A DNA stretch of 64,000 nucleotides from Primulina eburnea (lineage: Eukaryota; Streptophyta; Magnoliopsida; Lamiales; Gesneriaceae): assembly GCF_022965805.1 (NCBI RefSeq), contig NC_133101.1, forward strand, positions 42,259,642 to 42,323,641. Reading direction: 5' to 3'. The number at the start of each line of letters is the position of its first letter. Position 1 is the first letter of the stretch. Shown piece by piece: positions 34,484 to 46,188 of this stretch. The translations under genes were made by a program, and so were the position numbers. The notes beneath the pieces are model-generated. The model did not search any database and was not told the DNA's origin. It was given only the letters and a program-made list of their open reading frames with translations.

Positions 34484-36259
34484 TGTGAGAACCCGAGATT
34501 TTACTGATCCCAAGTAAATAAGGTAAGAAATATACGAGCTTAAAACTTAGCTTAATCTAAGATCAAAATACATTCATTCTAATTATAAACTTAATTATGA
34601 ACTTAGATTTTCAGCTAGTAACTCGTGGAAGTAACTTCAAAGCTCGGGAATGAGCTCAACCGGAAGCCGAGCTGCAAATAACCATATCCATCGAAGAATC
34701 TTCACGAGAGTAGTGAAACCGCAGCTCAAGAACGCGAACCTTCAGCTCGAAGAAGCCCAACCAAGCTTGTCCTAACAAGGCCAAAAAGGGAGCTAAAAGT
34801 TAAGCTAAAAGTTTGAACAAATTAAATATGCAAGAAAAGACTTTTAGGTAAACCCATAAAGGAGCTAAGGGATTAAGCTAAGGGTTAGGACACATTATTG
34901 ATGCAAGGAATGACCCTTTAGAAAATCAAGAGGAAAATTAATGGTGCATGGGATTTTGGACCACAATTATGGATAGTCTTGAACTTGAGGAATGCATGGA
35001 GAATTGAAACACAATTAAACCTTTTCTTGGAGCCCAAGTGGTCGACCAAGGGCTAGATGAAAGGGCTAGCATTTCTCTATAAATAGTACCACAGTCCTCA
35101 TGCCAAATGCACTTCAAATAATCCCTCAAAAAGCTACAAAATTTCGGCCCTCTCCTTACCTTCAAGCCTTCGGCCGATTCAAGCAAGGAAAAAGAAGAAA
35201 GGAAAGCTCGTACTGTCCAGAGCGGAATTCCAACGTTGAGGTGTTGTGTGATTGAAGGCTGCATTTTTCAAAGTTGCGTCGAGGTGCTGTCGAATTTTTA
35301 AAAGAAGTTTCGTACAAAGAACTACACATTGTAAGTGGGCTTTTGTTATGTACTTCGTTTGTATTTTTAAACCTTAATATCAATAACGTGACATACATGT
35401 TGGTGTGTCCTTATTTTCGAAAAATCAGCATGTTTTATTTTAAAATTTCGATCGATTATGTGTTCTCTTCTGTGCTTCGAATTTCTTGATTCCGTTGAGT
35501 CAGTATGAAAACTCTGAAATCTGAAAATCCGAAAAGTTCTGTCTATAACTTCTGAATTCTGTTTGCACTGTTACGATTCGAGTTTGAAATGGGACGAGAA
35601 TTGTGAATCAGTCTGGCCCCCATTGGTGGGTATAAAACCATGTTCTGTCTGGCCCCCGTTCGTGGGTATAAAACCATGTTCTGTCTGGCCCCCAGTTCGT
35701 GGGTATAAAACCATGTTCTGGCCTCACCCCTTAGAGGACTAGCATATTGGGGACAATTTGACCATGGAAATGGGAAGAGTAACAGTGTTTTGTCTGTTCT
35801 GAAATGATCTGAATTTTTAATGTTTTGCTCTGAATTATTCGATAAGTTCTGTCTATTATTCTATTCGTTTCCGTCAAGAATATTAGTTTTGAAAGTATGT
35901 TAAAGTATATTTTTAAAGAATTAAGTTCTATATGTATATTTGGAATCAATCGAACCCCACTTGCTGAGTGTTTCCCAAAACACTCACCCCCCCTTACAAT
36001 TTCAGATAAAAATGAAGAAAAAATCAATGAGGAAGAGCATGAAGCTTTTTGGGGATGGTGATCGATGGCGAAGAGCAAGAATCAATTTATCCATTTTGTT
36101 TCAGTTTTCCGCACTGATGTATTTTATTTCATTGTCATTGTAAGACAATACTCTATTTATGAAAAAGACTGGTTTGATTTGATACGAGGCTTTATTGTTT
36201 CCAATATAATTGATAAACAATGCCGGATGTCACCGATGCTTTGGACTCGGGGCGTGACA
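34484..36259 (+). repeat. 3' LTR of G, 1776 bp
   Basis: Partner of 26626-28371, 30 bp longer because it has three, not two, copies of the 36-bp unit. TATAAATA at 35078-35085 is the likely promoter box. Confidence 0.95.
35611..35722 (+). repeat. 36-bp tandem repeat in the G 3' LTR, three copies
   Basis: Each copy reads about GTCTGGCCCCC...TGGGTATAAAACCATGTTCT and carries a TATAAAA (35631, 35667 and 35704). The 5' LTR has two copies at 27751-27820. The units lie about 550 bp downstream of the better-placed TATA box, so a promoter role is doubtful. Confidence 0.85.
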
Positions 36260-38322
36260 CTAGGCACCCCCACATTCTACCCCTGTATCTCACCAAACCA
36301 TCTGACACTGTGTAGAGTACACTGCCCTTGACTTTATCCTTCAATCTCCATTTTTGAAACTGCTCGTCTGAAGGCTGGCCCGCACGAATGCGGTCTAGAA
36401 AGGAAGATTGGACTCTCAGATTAGACAGCCTTGGAGCTCTGCCCTTGCGATAAACTTCTAAATCAAACCTCTGAATCTCAGACTGGAGAGGTCTATGTGC
36501 TGACAATTGTGCTACAACAGCCACTTTCCTGCTCAAGGTGTCTGCGACAACATTAGTCTTTCCCAGATGGTAGCTAATCTCGGAGTCGTAGTCTTTCACC
36601 AAATCTAACCACTGCGTGAAGAAATACTTGAGACTCTTGTGATTAGTGAATATCTGACATTTCTCTCCGTATAAGTAATGTCTCCAAATCTTCAATGCAA
36701 AGACAACGGCGGCTAATTCTAAGTCATGCGTCGGGTAATTCTTCGCATGTATTTTCAGCTGCCTGGAAGCATAAGCTATAACCCGACCCTGTTGCATCAA
36801 CACTGCGCCTAACCTGAGCTTAGATGCATCGGTGTATAGCACAAAATCACCTTGCCCTGTCGGCATGGCTAACACTGACGCTGAAATAAGAGCTTGCTTC
36901 AAAGTATCGAAGCTCTTATGACACTCGCCACTCCACACGAACTTAGAATTATTCTTGGTAAGTGAATTGAGTGGCACTGCTATGGATGAAAACCCTAGAA
37001 TGAACTTACGGTAGTAATTGGATAAAACCAGAAAACTGCGGATCTCTGATGAATTCTTCGGTTCAACCCAATCTCTAACTGCTGCCACCTTGGCTGGATC
37101 CACCTCAATCCCATTGCTAGATATAATGTGACACAAAAACTCCACCTTCTCCAACCAAAACTCGCACTTATTGAACTTCGCAAATAACTTGCGACTCTGC
37201 AAGGTCTGTAGAATTGTCCCCAAATGTTGGTTGTGCTCCTCATGGCTCTTCGAGTAAATAAGGATATTGTCAATGAACACTACAACGAATTGGTCTAAGT
37301 AAGGCTGGAATACTCGGTTCATGAGATCCATGAAAATTGCTGGAACGTTCGTCATTCCAAATGACATCCCTAAGAACTCGTAATGCCTATATCTGGTCCT
37401 GAAGGCTGTCTTGTGCACATCTGCATCTCTCACCTTCAGTTGGTGATACCTTGATCGAAGATTTATCTTAGAGAACACCGTGGCTCCCTGCAACTGATCC
37501 AACAAGTCTTCGATCCTAGGAAGTGGGAACTTGTTCTTTATCATTACTTTGTTCAACTCTCGGTAATCGATGAACAGTCTCATACTCCCATCCTTCTTCT
37601 TTACCAAAACATACTGGTGTGCCCCACGGTGAGAAACTAGGGCAGATAAATTCCTTGTCAAGAATCTCCTGAATCTGTTGCTTGAGTTCTAACATTTCCG
37701 CTGGAGCTAATCGGTACGGTGCCTTAGAGATTGGTGTTGTGCCTGGCATGAGCTCGATTGCAAACTCCATCTCTCTCTCTGGTGGAAGACCTGTGACGTC
37801 GTCAGAAAGACGTCTGGGAAGTCTCTGACTACTGGCACATCTGCTACCGACGGAGTGGGTATGTCAGGTGCAGAAATAACGCTGGCCAAGAAGGCCTGAC
37901 ACCCCTTAGGAATAAGTCTCCTAGCCTGCATGCAAGAGATCATGTGAGGGAAACTTCTCCATCTGGCTGGTTCAAACAGGAACTGCTCCATGCCCACCGG
38001 TCTAACCAAAACTGATATCTTCTGAAATCGATCAAGACTCTATTTCTCGTCAGCCAGTCTATTCCCAGAATGATATCAAACTCTGGCATTGGTAAGACGA
38101 TCAAGTCGGAATACACTAGGTGGTCGTGTAATTCTAGATCAATGTCTCTGACCACACTAGTAGATGATAATTCTTCCCCTGATGGGACTGTCACTGAATA
38201 ATTCACGTCGAGTCCAATGGTCTTGATATCCAAGTGAATAGCGAACGTTTCCGAGATAAATGAATGGGTGGCTCCTGAATCTATCAAGGCCTGTGTAGCT
38301 AGTATCTTAATGAAAATATTTC
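36260..38322 (-). pseudogene. pol: F protease, RT and RNase H
   Basis: Starts just after the intron-like segment with NIFIKILATQ, protease LIDSGATHSF, FDIILGIDWL, then [35 protein letters not shown], active site FIDNILIYS (second catalytic Asp changed to Asn), RNase [14 protein letters not shown] and [14 protein letters not shown], and a linker [14 protein letters not shown]. Frame changes near 38010, 37800 and 37620 break it. The RT site change alone would abolish polymerase activity. It continues at 26625 after removing G. Confidence 0.85.
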
Positions 38323-38495
38323 CTGGGATACGTTAGCACAACACAACTTATATCCAAATTACTAACATTTAACCTCAAGCATAATATAAATTAATATCCT
38401 AAATCACCCAAGAATATTTCTAGCACACCAAAAATCTCAAATAAAATTCCAACATGCAAGGCAAAATAATACTGAGCTTAGGCATAAAAGTTTAC
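38323..38495 (-). other. Intron-like segment between gag and protease of F, 173 bp
   Basis: Minus strand: exon ...ACATTACTGACCG, then GTAAACTTTT at 38495, ending ...GTGCTAACGTATCCCAG at 38323, then exon GAAATATTTTC. The borders obey GT-AG, GCTAAC fits the plant branch-point consensus CTRAY, and the segment is A/T-rich with in-frame stops. Removing it gives one frame, with TTLLT on the left and NIFIK on the right, as expected for the Gag-protease link. E has a homologous segment with GT-AG ends at the same place. If retained, translation would stop about 20 codons inside it. Confidence 0.7.
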
Positions 38496-39089
38496 CGGTC
38501 AGTAATGTCGTGCTTGGGTTCGCCTCCTGTGCATGCATGGCGAACACTCAGCCCTGAGTTGGCTGCTTCCACTGTGGGCACTCTTTCAGGATGTGGTAAG
38601 TAGCTCCACATTTAAAACACTTGCTTTACCCATATAGTCGCTGCCCCGGATGCTGGCGGTTGCACTTAGAGCATACCGGAAAATTTTCGAGCTTCTGAGG
38701 CACCCCCTGCTGCTGAATCGGACCCTTGCCTCTTGGCGGTCCCTGATAAGGCTTCTTCCCTGGTGGACCTGATACGGTTTCTTAAATTGGGGCCTCTGAT
38801 GGTGCTGCTGCTAGTTTTGCGGCGGTGCCTGATAGGGCTTCTTGCCCTGCCTGTCCAACTCGATATCTCTCTAATACTGCTCTGCCGCCAATGCTCTAGA
38901 TACGGCGACTGCATAAGTAGTAGTACCAAGAACTCGGACATCACGTCGCAAGATCGGCCGAAATCCATCCATGAAATGCCTCATATTACTCTGGCATCAT
39001 TAGCTATCAGGGGTACAAATTGACACCCCGTCTCAAACTTCCTGACAAAGTCTGCCACGCTGCTGTCTCCCTGCCGCAGCGACATGAAC
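38496..39089 (-). pseudogene. gag: F gag, C-terminal part (after E insertion)
   Basis: Continues from 49920 with SLRQGDSSVADFVRKFETG, then Gln/Pro-rich sequence, CSKCNRQHPGQ and a zinc knuckle CFKCGATYHILKEC with all four metal ligands, then VFAMHAQEANPSTTLLT at the splice-like border. Stops include one just before the knuckle (YG*SK) and a TGA before VFAM. tgaac at 39085-39089 is the E target duplication. Confidence 0.85.
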
Positions 39090-41835
39090 TGTAACATACC
39101 GTACTTTTCATACTTAAAATTTGCGGAAAATTTAAAAATTTCTTGAATACGAAAATAAAAATCCATAAGGTCGTCACTCATCGTTCATAAAAAGAATATT
39201 TAAAATCAAACATCACCAATAAAATTTTTCATAAAAGAAAAGCTTGCTCAAAACATCTCGCATCAAAACATAAAATCAGAGTATTAATATTTTCATGCTT
39301 AAAATATTAAAATAATGTGGGCGGTCCTCGGGTCTAGCCTTCTGCTCAGTCCAAGCCTACTCCTTGGTCGCCACCTCCTGTCTCCTCATAGACATCCTCA
39401 CCTGCATCGATCAAGTCTAGTGAGTCTAAAGACTCAACACGTATAAACTGGAAGTAACGAGTACTACATAATTAAACCAAATGCAACTTTAAAATAGGAC
39501 ATACATACTTGAAGGTTGGCTTTGAAATAAACTTGAACTTGCATACATACATAGACGTGCCTTATCATGAAAGCTTTCATAAACATGCTAACATACTTGA
39601 TCATAATTAAACATACACGACTTCATTTTGCATAGAGGCATGTTTCAAAACAAGTGACCTATACATAATAAACTCCTTATCAGACAAACCACAGTACTGG
39701 GCTGACAGGGGCGTATCCACTGCCACATACATGAGATCTCCGTTCATGATTTAACGGGCTGGTTGGTGCCCGTTCATGATTTAACGCTTTCCAACCACGA
39801 TCTAACCCGTTCATAATTTAACGGGGTGGAGAGGTCCTCGGCCACGTTCAACGACTTCCAAACCCATTCATAATTTGGTCACAAGACATTTAGAATACCT
39901 CAAAAACTCAAAATATTTTCTTTTTGCACGTCAACATACTTACTTGTCGTTGAGGGATCCGTTGGACTTCGATCGGGGCCGCTGCTGCACATAGTAACGC
40001 AATTACATGTACTTACATTTCATAGGTTAGACGTAGGTACTCGTGCTCACCACCGATGTAATTAAATATCATATTATGTTCTAGATCTCACGCGCCTTGA
40101 CCCCATTAAATCAATGTACTAACCCGCGACATTGAACCCTGAACAATCTCTAAAAGATGTGTGCACATTTCCCAACAATAAAAGACATACACTTACTATT
40201 AAATCTTGAAAAGAAGCAGGAACAAATATTTGGACAGAAAGGGTGGTGCTCGGGCGCCAGGGTCCGCGCTCGGGCGGTAACAAACTGCCGCTCGGGCGCC
40301 GAGGTTACGGGAAAAAACACTCGGACAGAAAGAATGGCGCCCGGGCGGAAAAAAGTTACCGCTCGGGCGCCGAGTAAACTGGACTCCGCGACCCATAAAC
40401 TTATACTCTCCAAATTTCGATTACACCTGTCGTGATCAACGCCTCGAGACTCATCATAGGACACTATGATCCATTCTCGACACCATAGAATGTCTCAAAC
40501 ATCAACGCACCCTAAACTAGCAACAAATTCGTACCCTAAACTAGCAACAAATTCGTAAACTCAAATTTCGACATCAAAACACTTCATGCGGCTTCTAGTG
40601 TATTCGGGTGCCTATCGACACGTCAAATGACAACCCATCATCATACTAAGCATACCTAGACGCAGCAACAATCCCCTGTCGATTCCCAACAAAGCCTGCA
40701 ACAATAAAATCTCGAGAACACATCAATACATAATTTTCTGAAAACGCAGTTTGAGCAGTCCCACGAAAAGCGTCATAACTCACTCAAGTTTTATCCAAAT
40801 ATTTCGAATTTTATATCAAATCGAAGATATCAAAAAGTTCTAAATTTTCACGTTGAAAGTTTTCTCAGATTCATGGCCGAAAATTCTCAGTTTTAAGAAG
40901 AACAGTAAAAACGTGATTTAGATCTAAAAATTTTCCTTCAAAATCGATCCAATCAATTATCCGCTCAAACTATGAACATCATACATGAATTTTATGCATA
41001 AAATAACGCAACGCATAATATGACATGATCGACGGAGCAAAAGAGAGATTATACGTGCCTTTTGATATTCAAAAATACCGTGACGACGATACCGAAGCGG
41101 AGATGACGTGAGGATTGAACCGGGACGAACGTGGCGCTAAAAATCTTGAAGAAAACCAACAAAAACTCGCTAGAAAATACAGAGGGATGGGGCGACTGCT
41201 TCTAGGAGTAAGAACCCTAGTAATTCTCCTCTCAAAAGTAATAAAACTGTAAGAAATAAGTGTGTGTGTGTTTTGATCTGTCTTAGCTGTGTGTAAAAGT
41301 GTGAGTGTGATTAGTAATTTAGGGAAAAATTATTAAATAATAAATAAAACTATTTAAAATACTAACACTCTCTAAAATTTACTAAAATCCCTCAATTAAA
41401 ATAATGCACACAAAAATGCTAATTTTAAAAGTTTTAAACTCTTAAATAACTAAACACATAAATAAGACTTTAGAATGCTAAACTAAATAAATTATTTAAA
41501 ATGCCCCTTCCTAGCTTTTAAAATAAAATACCACATTTCAAATTGCCAAGAATCGTCCCCGGTCTTTTCCTCGATCCCGCCTCAAATAATCGCCTGAAAC
41601 ATGAAACTCGAAAAACATTTTAACGTGCATCGCATAAAAATAATTAATTTAAAATAATGCTTTTAAATAATTCATGAACTACTAGGACTCGTTTTAAAAA
41701 TAAATAAATGCTTTAATAATTAAATAAATGCATTTTCATAAATTATGCATGGCTAAAACTCATTTAAAATTAATTAAATGATTTAATAATTAAACAAATG
41801 CATGGATTATACGTGTACCGAATTTGGGCACTACA
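39090..41835 (-). repeat. 3' LTR of E, 2746 bp
   Basis: Plus strand TGTAACATACC ... TTGGGCACTACA. Contains AGTCTAAAGACTC near 39425, TTCATGATTTAACGGG repeats (39740-39830), the alpha palindrome array (40239-40377), a 24-bp direct duplication near 40512-40556 that the other LTR lacks, and a TG-rich stretch near 41257-41310. Confidence 0.95.
40239..40377. promoter_or_regulatory. U3 palindrome array alpha of the E 3' LTR
   Basis: GCGCTCGGGCGGTAAC paired with CTGCCGCTCGGGCGCC, and GCGCCCGGGCGG paired with TTACCGCTCGGGCGCC; about two and a half pairs remain. The E 5' LTR has the same array at 48636-48790. Confidence 0.7.
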
Positions 41836-41850
41836 GTTCCTCTCCCACTT
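41836..41850 (-). other. Polypurine tract of E
   Basis: Minus strand AAGTGGGAGAGGAAC abuts the LTR start TGTAGTGCCC; CGAGGACGAAATTTTTAT precedes it, as in many plant gypsy elements. Confidence 0.85.
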
Positions 41851-41871
41851 ATAAAAATTTCGTCCTCGAAA

Positions 41872-44800
41872 TTAAATCTTACCGAACAACTCCGAGTAGC
41901 GAAGTCTCATATCTGTCTCTGACTCCCAGGTGGCCTCTTCCACTGATTGGTTTAGCCACTGGACTTTGACTAGCTTAGTCACCTTGTTCCGGAGTCTGCG
42001 CTCCTGCCTGTCTAGAATTTGAATCGGTCGCTCCTCATATGACAGGTCTGGAGCAAGCTGCAACGGCTCGTAACTCAGAATATGCGAAGGATTGGCTAGA
42101 AACATCCTCAGCATAGAAACGTGGAACACATTGTGTACCCCGTCCAGATTCGGCGGAAGGGCTACACGGTAAGCTAATGTCCCAACTCTGTCCAAAACCT
42201 CGAACGGCCCAATAAACCTCGGACTCGGCTTGCCTCTCTTCCCAAATCTCATTACCCCCTTCATAGGTGCTATCTTGACGAATACGTGATCACCAACGGC
42301 AAACTCGAGATCCCTCCTTCTCTTATCTGCATAGCTCTTTTGACGACTCTGGGCAGTCTTCATTCTGTCTCTAATCTTGACCACCACATCTGCAGTCTGC
42401 TGAACTATCTCCGGACCAAGTTCTTCTCTTTCACCAACCTCATCCCAATGAACTGGTGATCTGCACTTCCGTCCGTACAACGCCTCGTAGGGGGCCATAC
42501 CTATAGATGCTTGGAAACTGTTTTTATAGGTAAACTCCACTGGAGGTAAATTTGATTCCCAAGTTCCCTGAAAATCGATCATACAGGCCCGCAATAAATC
42601 GTCCAAAATCTGAATCACTCGCTCCGACTAGCCATCTGTCTGCGGGTGAAAAACTGTAATGGAAAGCAACTTCGTCCCCATGGCTGCATGTAAGCTCTTC
42701 CAGAAGGACGACGTAAACCTCGGGTCCCTGTCGGACACAATCAAAACTGGGAACCCATGTAAACGGACTATCTCCCTGATGTAAAGCTCCTCATACTGCG
42801 TCATGGAAAAAGTCATCTTCACTGGCAAAAAGTGTGCTGACTTCGTGAGTCGATCCACGATAACCCAAATAGAATTAAATCCTCTGACTGACCCCGGTAA
42901 TCCAACCACAACCACCGGCCAGATTCGGCGGAAGGGCTACACGGTAAGCTAATGTCCCAACTCTGTCCAAAACCTCGAACGGCCCAATAAACCTCGGACT
43001 CGGCTTGCCTCTCTTCCCAAATTTCATTACCCCCTTCATAGGTGCTATCTTGACGAATACGTGATCACCAACGGCAAACTCGAGATCCCTTCTTCTCTTA
43101 TCAGCATAGCTCTTTTGATGACTCTGGGCAGTCTTCATTCCGTCTCTAATCTTGACCACCACATCTGCAGTCTGCTGAACTATCTCCGGACCAAGTTCTG
43201 CTCTTTCACCAACCTCATCCCAATGAACTGGTGATCTGCACTTCTGTCCGTACAACGCCTCCTAGGGGACCATACCTATAGATGCTTGGAAACTGTTTTT
43301 ATAGGTAAAATCCATTGGAGGTAAATTTGATTCCTAGGTTCCCTGGAAATCGATCATACAGGCCCGAAATAAATCCTCCAAAATCTGAATCACTCGCTCA
43401 GACTGGCCGTCTGTCTGCGGGTGAAAAACTGAACTGGAAAGCAACTTCGTCCCCATGGCTGCATGTAAGCTCTTCCAGAAGGACGACGTAAACCTCGGGT
43501 CCCTGTCGGACACAATCAAAACTGGGAACCCATGTAAACGTACTATCTCCCTAATGTAAAGCCCCTCATACTGCGTCATGGAGAAAGTCGTCTTCACTGG
43601 CAAAAAGTGTGCTGACTTCGTGAGTCGATCCACGATAACCCAAATAGAATTAAATCCTCTGACTGACCCCGGTAATCCAACCACAAAGTCCATGGTAACA
43701 TTCTCCCATTTCCAGTCTGGGATGGGGAGTGACTTAACCAATCCTGCTGGCCTCTGATGCTCTGCCTCCACCTGCTGACAAGTGAGGCATTCGGACACAA
43801 ACCTGCAGATGTCTCTCTTCATCCTTGGCCACCAATACAGAATCTGTAGGTCCTTATACATCTTGGTACCTCCTGGGTGAATAGAATACGGAGATGCGTG
43901 TGCCTCTGTCAGAATATCTTCTCTGATCGAATCAACACTAGGCACCCACATTCTATCTCTGTACTTCACAATACCATCTGACACTGTGTACAGTAGACTG
44001 CCCTTGGATTCATCCTTCAGTCTCCATTTCTGAAACTGCTCATCTGAAGACTGACCTGCCCGGATACGGTCTAGCATAGAAGGCTGGACTGTCAAATTAG
44101 ATAGCCTTGTGCTCTACCCTTACGATAAACTTCCAAACCAAACCCATGAATCTCAGACTGAAGAGGTCTCTGCACTGTTAACTGAGCTATGACTGCAACC
44201 TTTCTGCTCAAGGCATCTGCCACAACATTAGCTTTTCCCAGATGGTAGCTAATCTCGCAATCATAATCTTTCACAAGTTCCAACCACCGTCTCTGCCTCA
44301 TGTTCAGCTCCTTTTGCATGAAGAAATACTTCAGACTTTTGTGGTCAGTGAAAATCTGACACTTCTCGCCATACGAGTAGTGTCTCCAAATCTTGAACGC
44401 AAAGACGACTGCGGCTAATTCAAGATCATGCGTCGGATAGTTCTTCTCATACACTTTCAACTGCCTGGAAGAATAAGCTATAACCCGACCCTGCTGCATC
44501 AACACTGCGCCTAACCCGAGCTTAGATGCATCGGTATACAACATAAAATCTCTTTGCCCAGATGGCATGGCTAGCACTGGCGCTGAAATAAGAGCTTGCT
44601 TCAAAGTGTCGAAGCTCTTCTGGCATTCTTCAATCCACAAGAATTTAGCATTTTTCTTGGTGAGTGAAGTGAGTGGGACTGCTATGGATGAAAATCCCTG
44701 AATGAACTTACGGTAGTAACCGGCTAGACCCAGAAAACTGCGGATCTCCGATGCATTTTTTGGCTCAACCCATTCCTTAACGGCTGCTACCTTTGCTGGA

Positions 44801-46024
44801 TCAACTCCAATACCATTGCTAGACACTATATGACCCCAAAACGCTACTTTCTGCAACCAAAACTCGCACTTACTGAACTTCGCAAATAACTTGCGATTCT
44901 GCAAAACCTGCAACACTGTCCTCAAATGCTGGCTATGCTCCTCATGGCTCTTCGAGTATATGAGAATATAGTCAATGAAAACTACTGAAGAATTGGTCTA
45001 AGTAAGGCTGGAATACTTGGTTCATGAGGTCCATGAAAATATCTGGGGCGTTCGTCAATCCGAATAGCATTACCAAGAACTCGTAATGCCCATATCTGGT
45101 CCTGAAAGCTGTTTTGTCAAAATCTGCATCTTTCACCTTCAGCTGGTGATACCTTGACCGAAGATCTATCTTAAAGAACATTGTAGCTCCCTGCAACTGA
45201 TCAAACAATTCTTCGATCCTAGGAAGTGGGTACTTATTCTTGATTGTTATCTTGTTCAACTCACGGCAATCGATGCAGAGTCTCATGCTTCCATCCTTCA
45301 TTTTCAAAAAGAGTACTGGCGCGCCCCACGTGAGAAACTAGGGCGGATAAACTCCTTGTCGAGAAGCTCCTGAATCTGCTACTTGAGTTCTAACATTTTA
45401 GCTGGAGCTAATCGATACGGTGCCTTAGAGATTGGCACAGTGCCTGGCATAAGATCGATTGCAAACTCCACCTCTCTCTCTAGTGGAAGGCCTGTGATGT
45501 CATCAGGAAAGACGTCTGGGAATTCTCTGACTACTGACACCTCTGATAAAGACGGAGTGGGTATGTCAGGTGCAGAAATAATGCTGGCCAAGAAGGCCTG
45601 ACACCCCTTAGAAATAAGTCTCCTAGACTGCATACAAGAGATCATGCGAGGGAAACTTCTCCATCTGGCTGGCTCAAATATGAACTGCTCCATGCCCGGC
45701 GGTCTAACCAATACCGACCTCTTCTGAAAATCAATCAGAACTCTATTCCTCGTCAGCCAGTACATTCCTAAAATAATGTCGAACTCTGGCATCGGCAGTA
45801 GATTCAAATCCGCATATACTAGATGGCCCTGCAATTCCAGATTAATGTCTCTGATAACGCTAGTCGCTAACAGTTCTTCCCTTGATGGGACTGTCACAAA
45901 AAATTTATATCAAGGCCAATGGACTTAATGTCCAAATGATTAGCGAAAGTCTCTGAGATAAAAGAGTGAGTGGCTCCTGAATCTATCAGTGCCGTTGTGG
46001 CTAATCTCTTAATGAAAATATTCC
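41872..46024 (-). pseudogene. pol: E protease, RT, RNase H and integrase with internal duplication
   Basis: From the right: NIFIKRLAT, protease [66 protein letters not shown], active site FIDYILIYS (second Asp changed to Tyr), RNase [24 protein letters not shown], integrase finger HASPYSIHPGG ... CLTCQQVEAEHQ, core [45 protein letters not shown] and tail EEATWESETDMRLRYSELF. The integrase core to GPF part occurs twice. Breaks: frame change near 45900, TAG 45379-45381, frame changes near 45340, 44990 and 44095, and TAG near 42636 in copy 1. Nonfunctional. Confidence 0.9.
42144..43685 (-). repeat. 767-bp tandem duplication within the E integrase
   Basis: 42144-42910 is repeated at 42919-43685 with 8 extra bases (ACCACCGG) between; about 98 percent identical by eye in the first 245 bp. 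The unit spans [10 protein letters not shown] and the catalytic core through GPFEVL. At the internal junction the frames collide, so the duplication disrupts pol. Confidence 0.9.
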
Positions 46025-46188
46025 CTGAGATGCATTAGCACAACAAACTAACTTATATCCCAAAAATTCTACCATAAACCTCATGCAACAAAAGACACCC
46101 ACAATTCCAACTAAAGCACTAGTATTCCCAATTAAAATTAGACATGCAAGGCAAATAAATCAATACTGTATTGAATTAAATAAATTAC
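46025..46188 (-). other. Intron-like segment between gag and protease of E, 164 bp
   Basis: Minus strand GTAATTTATT at 46188 to TGCTAATGCATCTCAG at 46025. On the left the frame reads TTLLT, on the right NIFIK, matching F at both borders. It shares blocks with the F segment (TTTGCCTTGCATGT, GGATATAAGTT) but has diverged elsewhere. A small deletion just upstream removed most of the codons between AMH and TTLLT. Confidence 0.65.

Larger units (their letters stand above)
26626..36259 (+). mobile_element. Chromovirus G with two extra ORFs upstream of gag, TSD ctagg
   Basis: Complete 9634-bp element: 5' LTR, tRNA-Met primer site, two coiled-coil ORFs, gag, protease, RT, RNase H, integrase with chromodomain-like tail, polypurine tract, 3' LTR. 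ctagg lies at 26621-26625 and 36260-36264; the flanks join to restore the F integrase (compare E near 43936, CACTAGGCACCCAC). Every ORF is broken, so G is now defective. LTR divergence is about 5-6 percent in the first 290 bp by eye. Confidence 0.95.
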
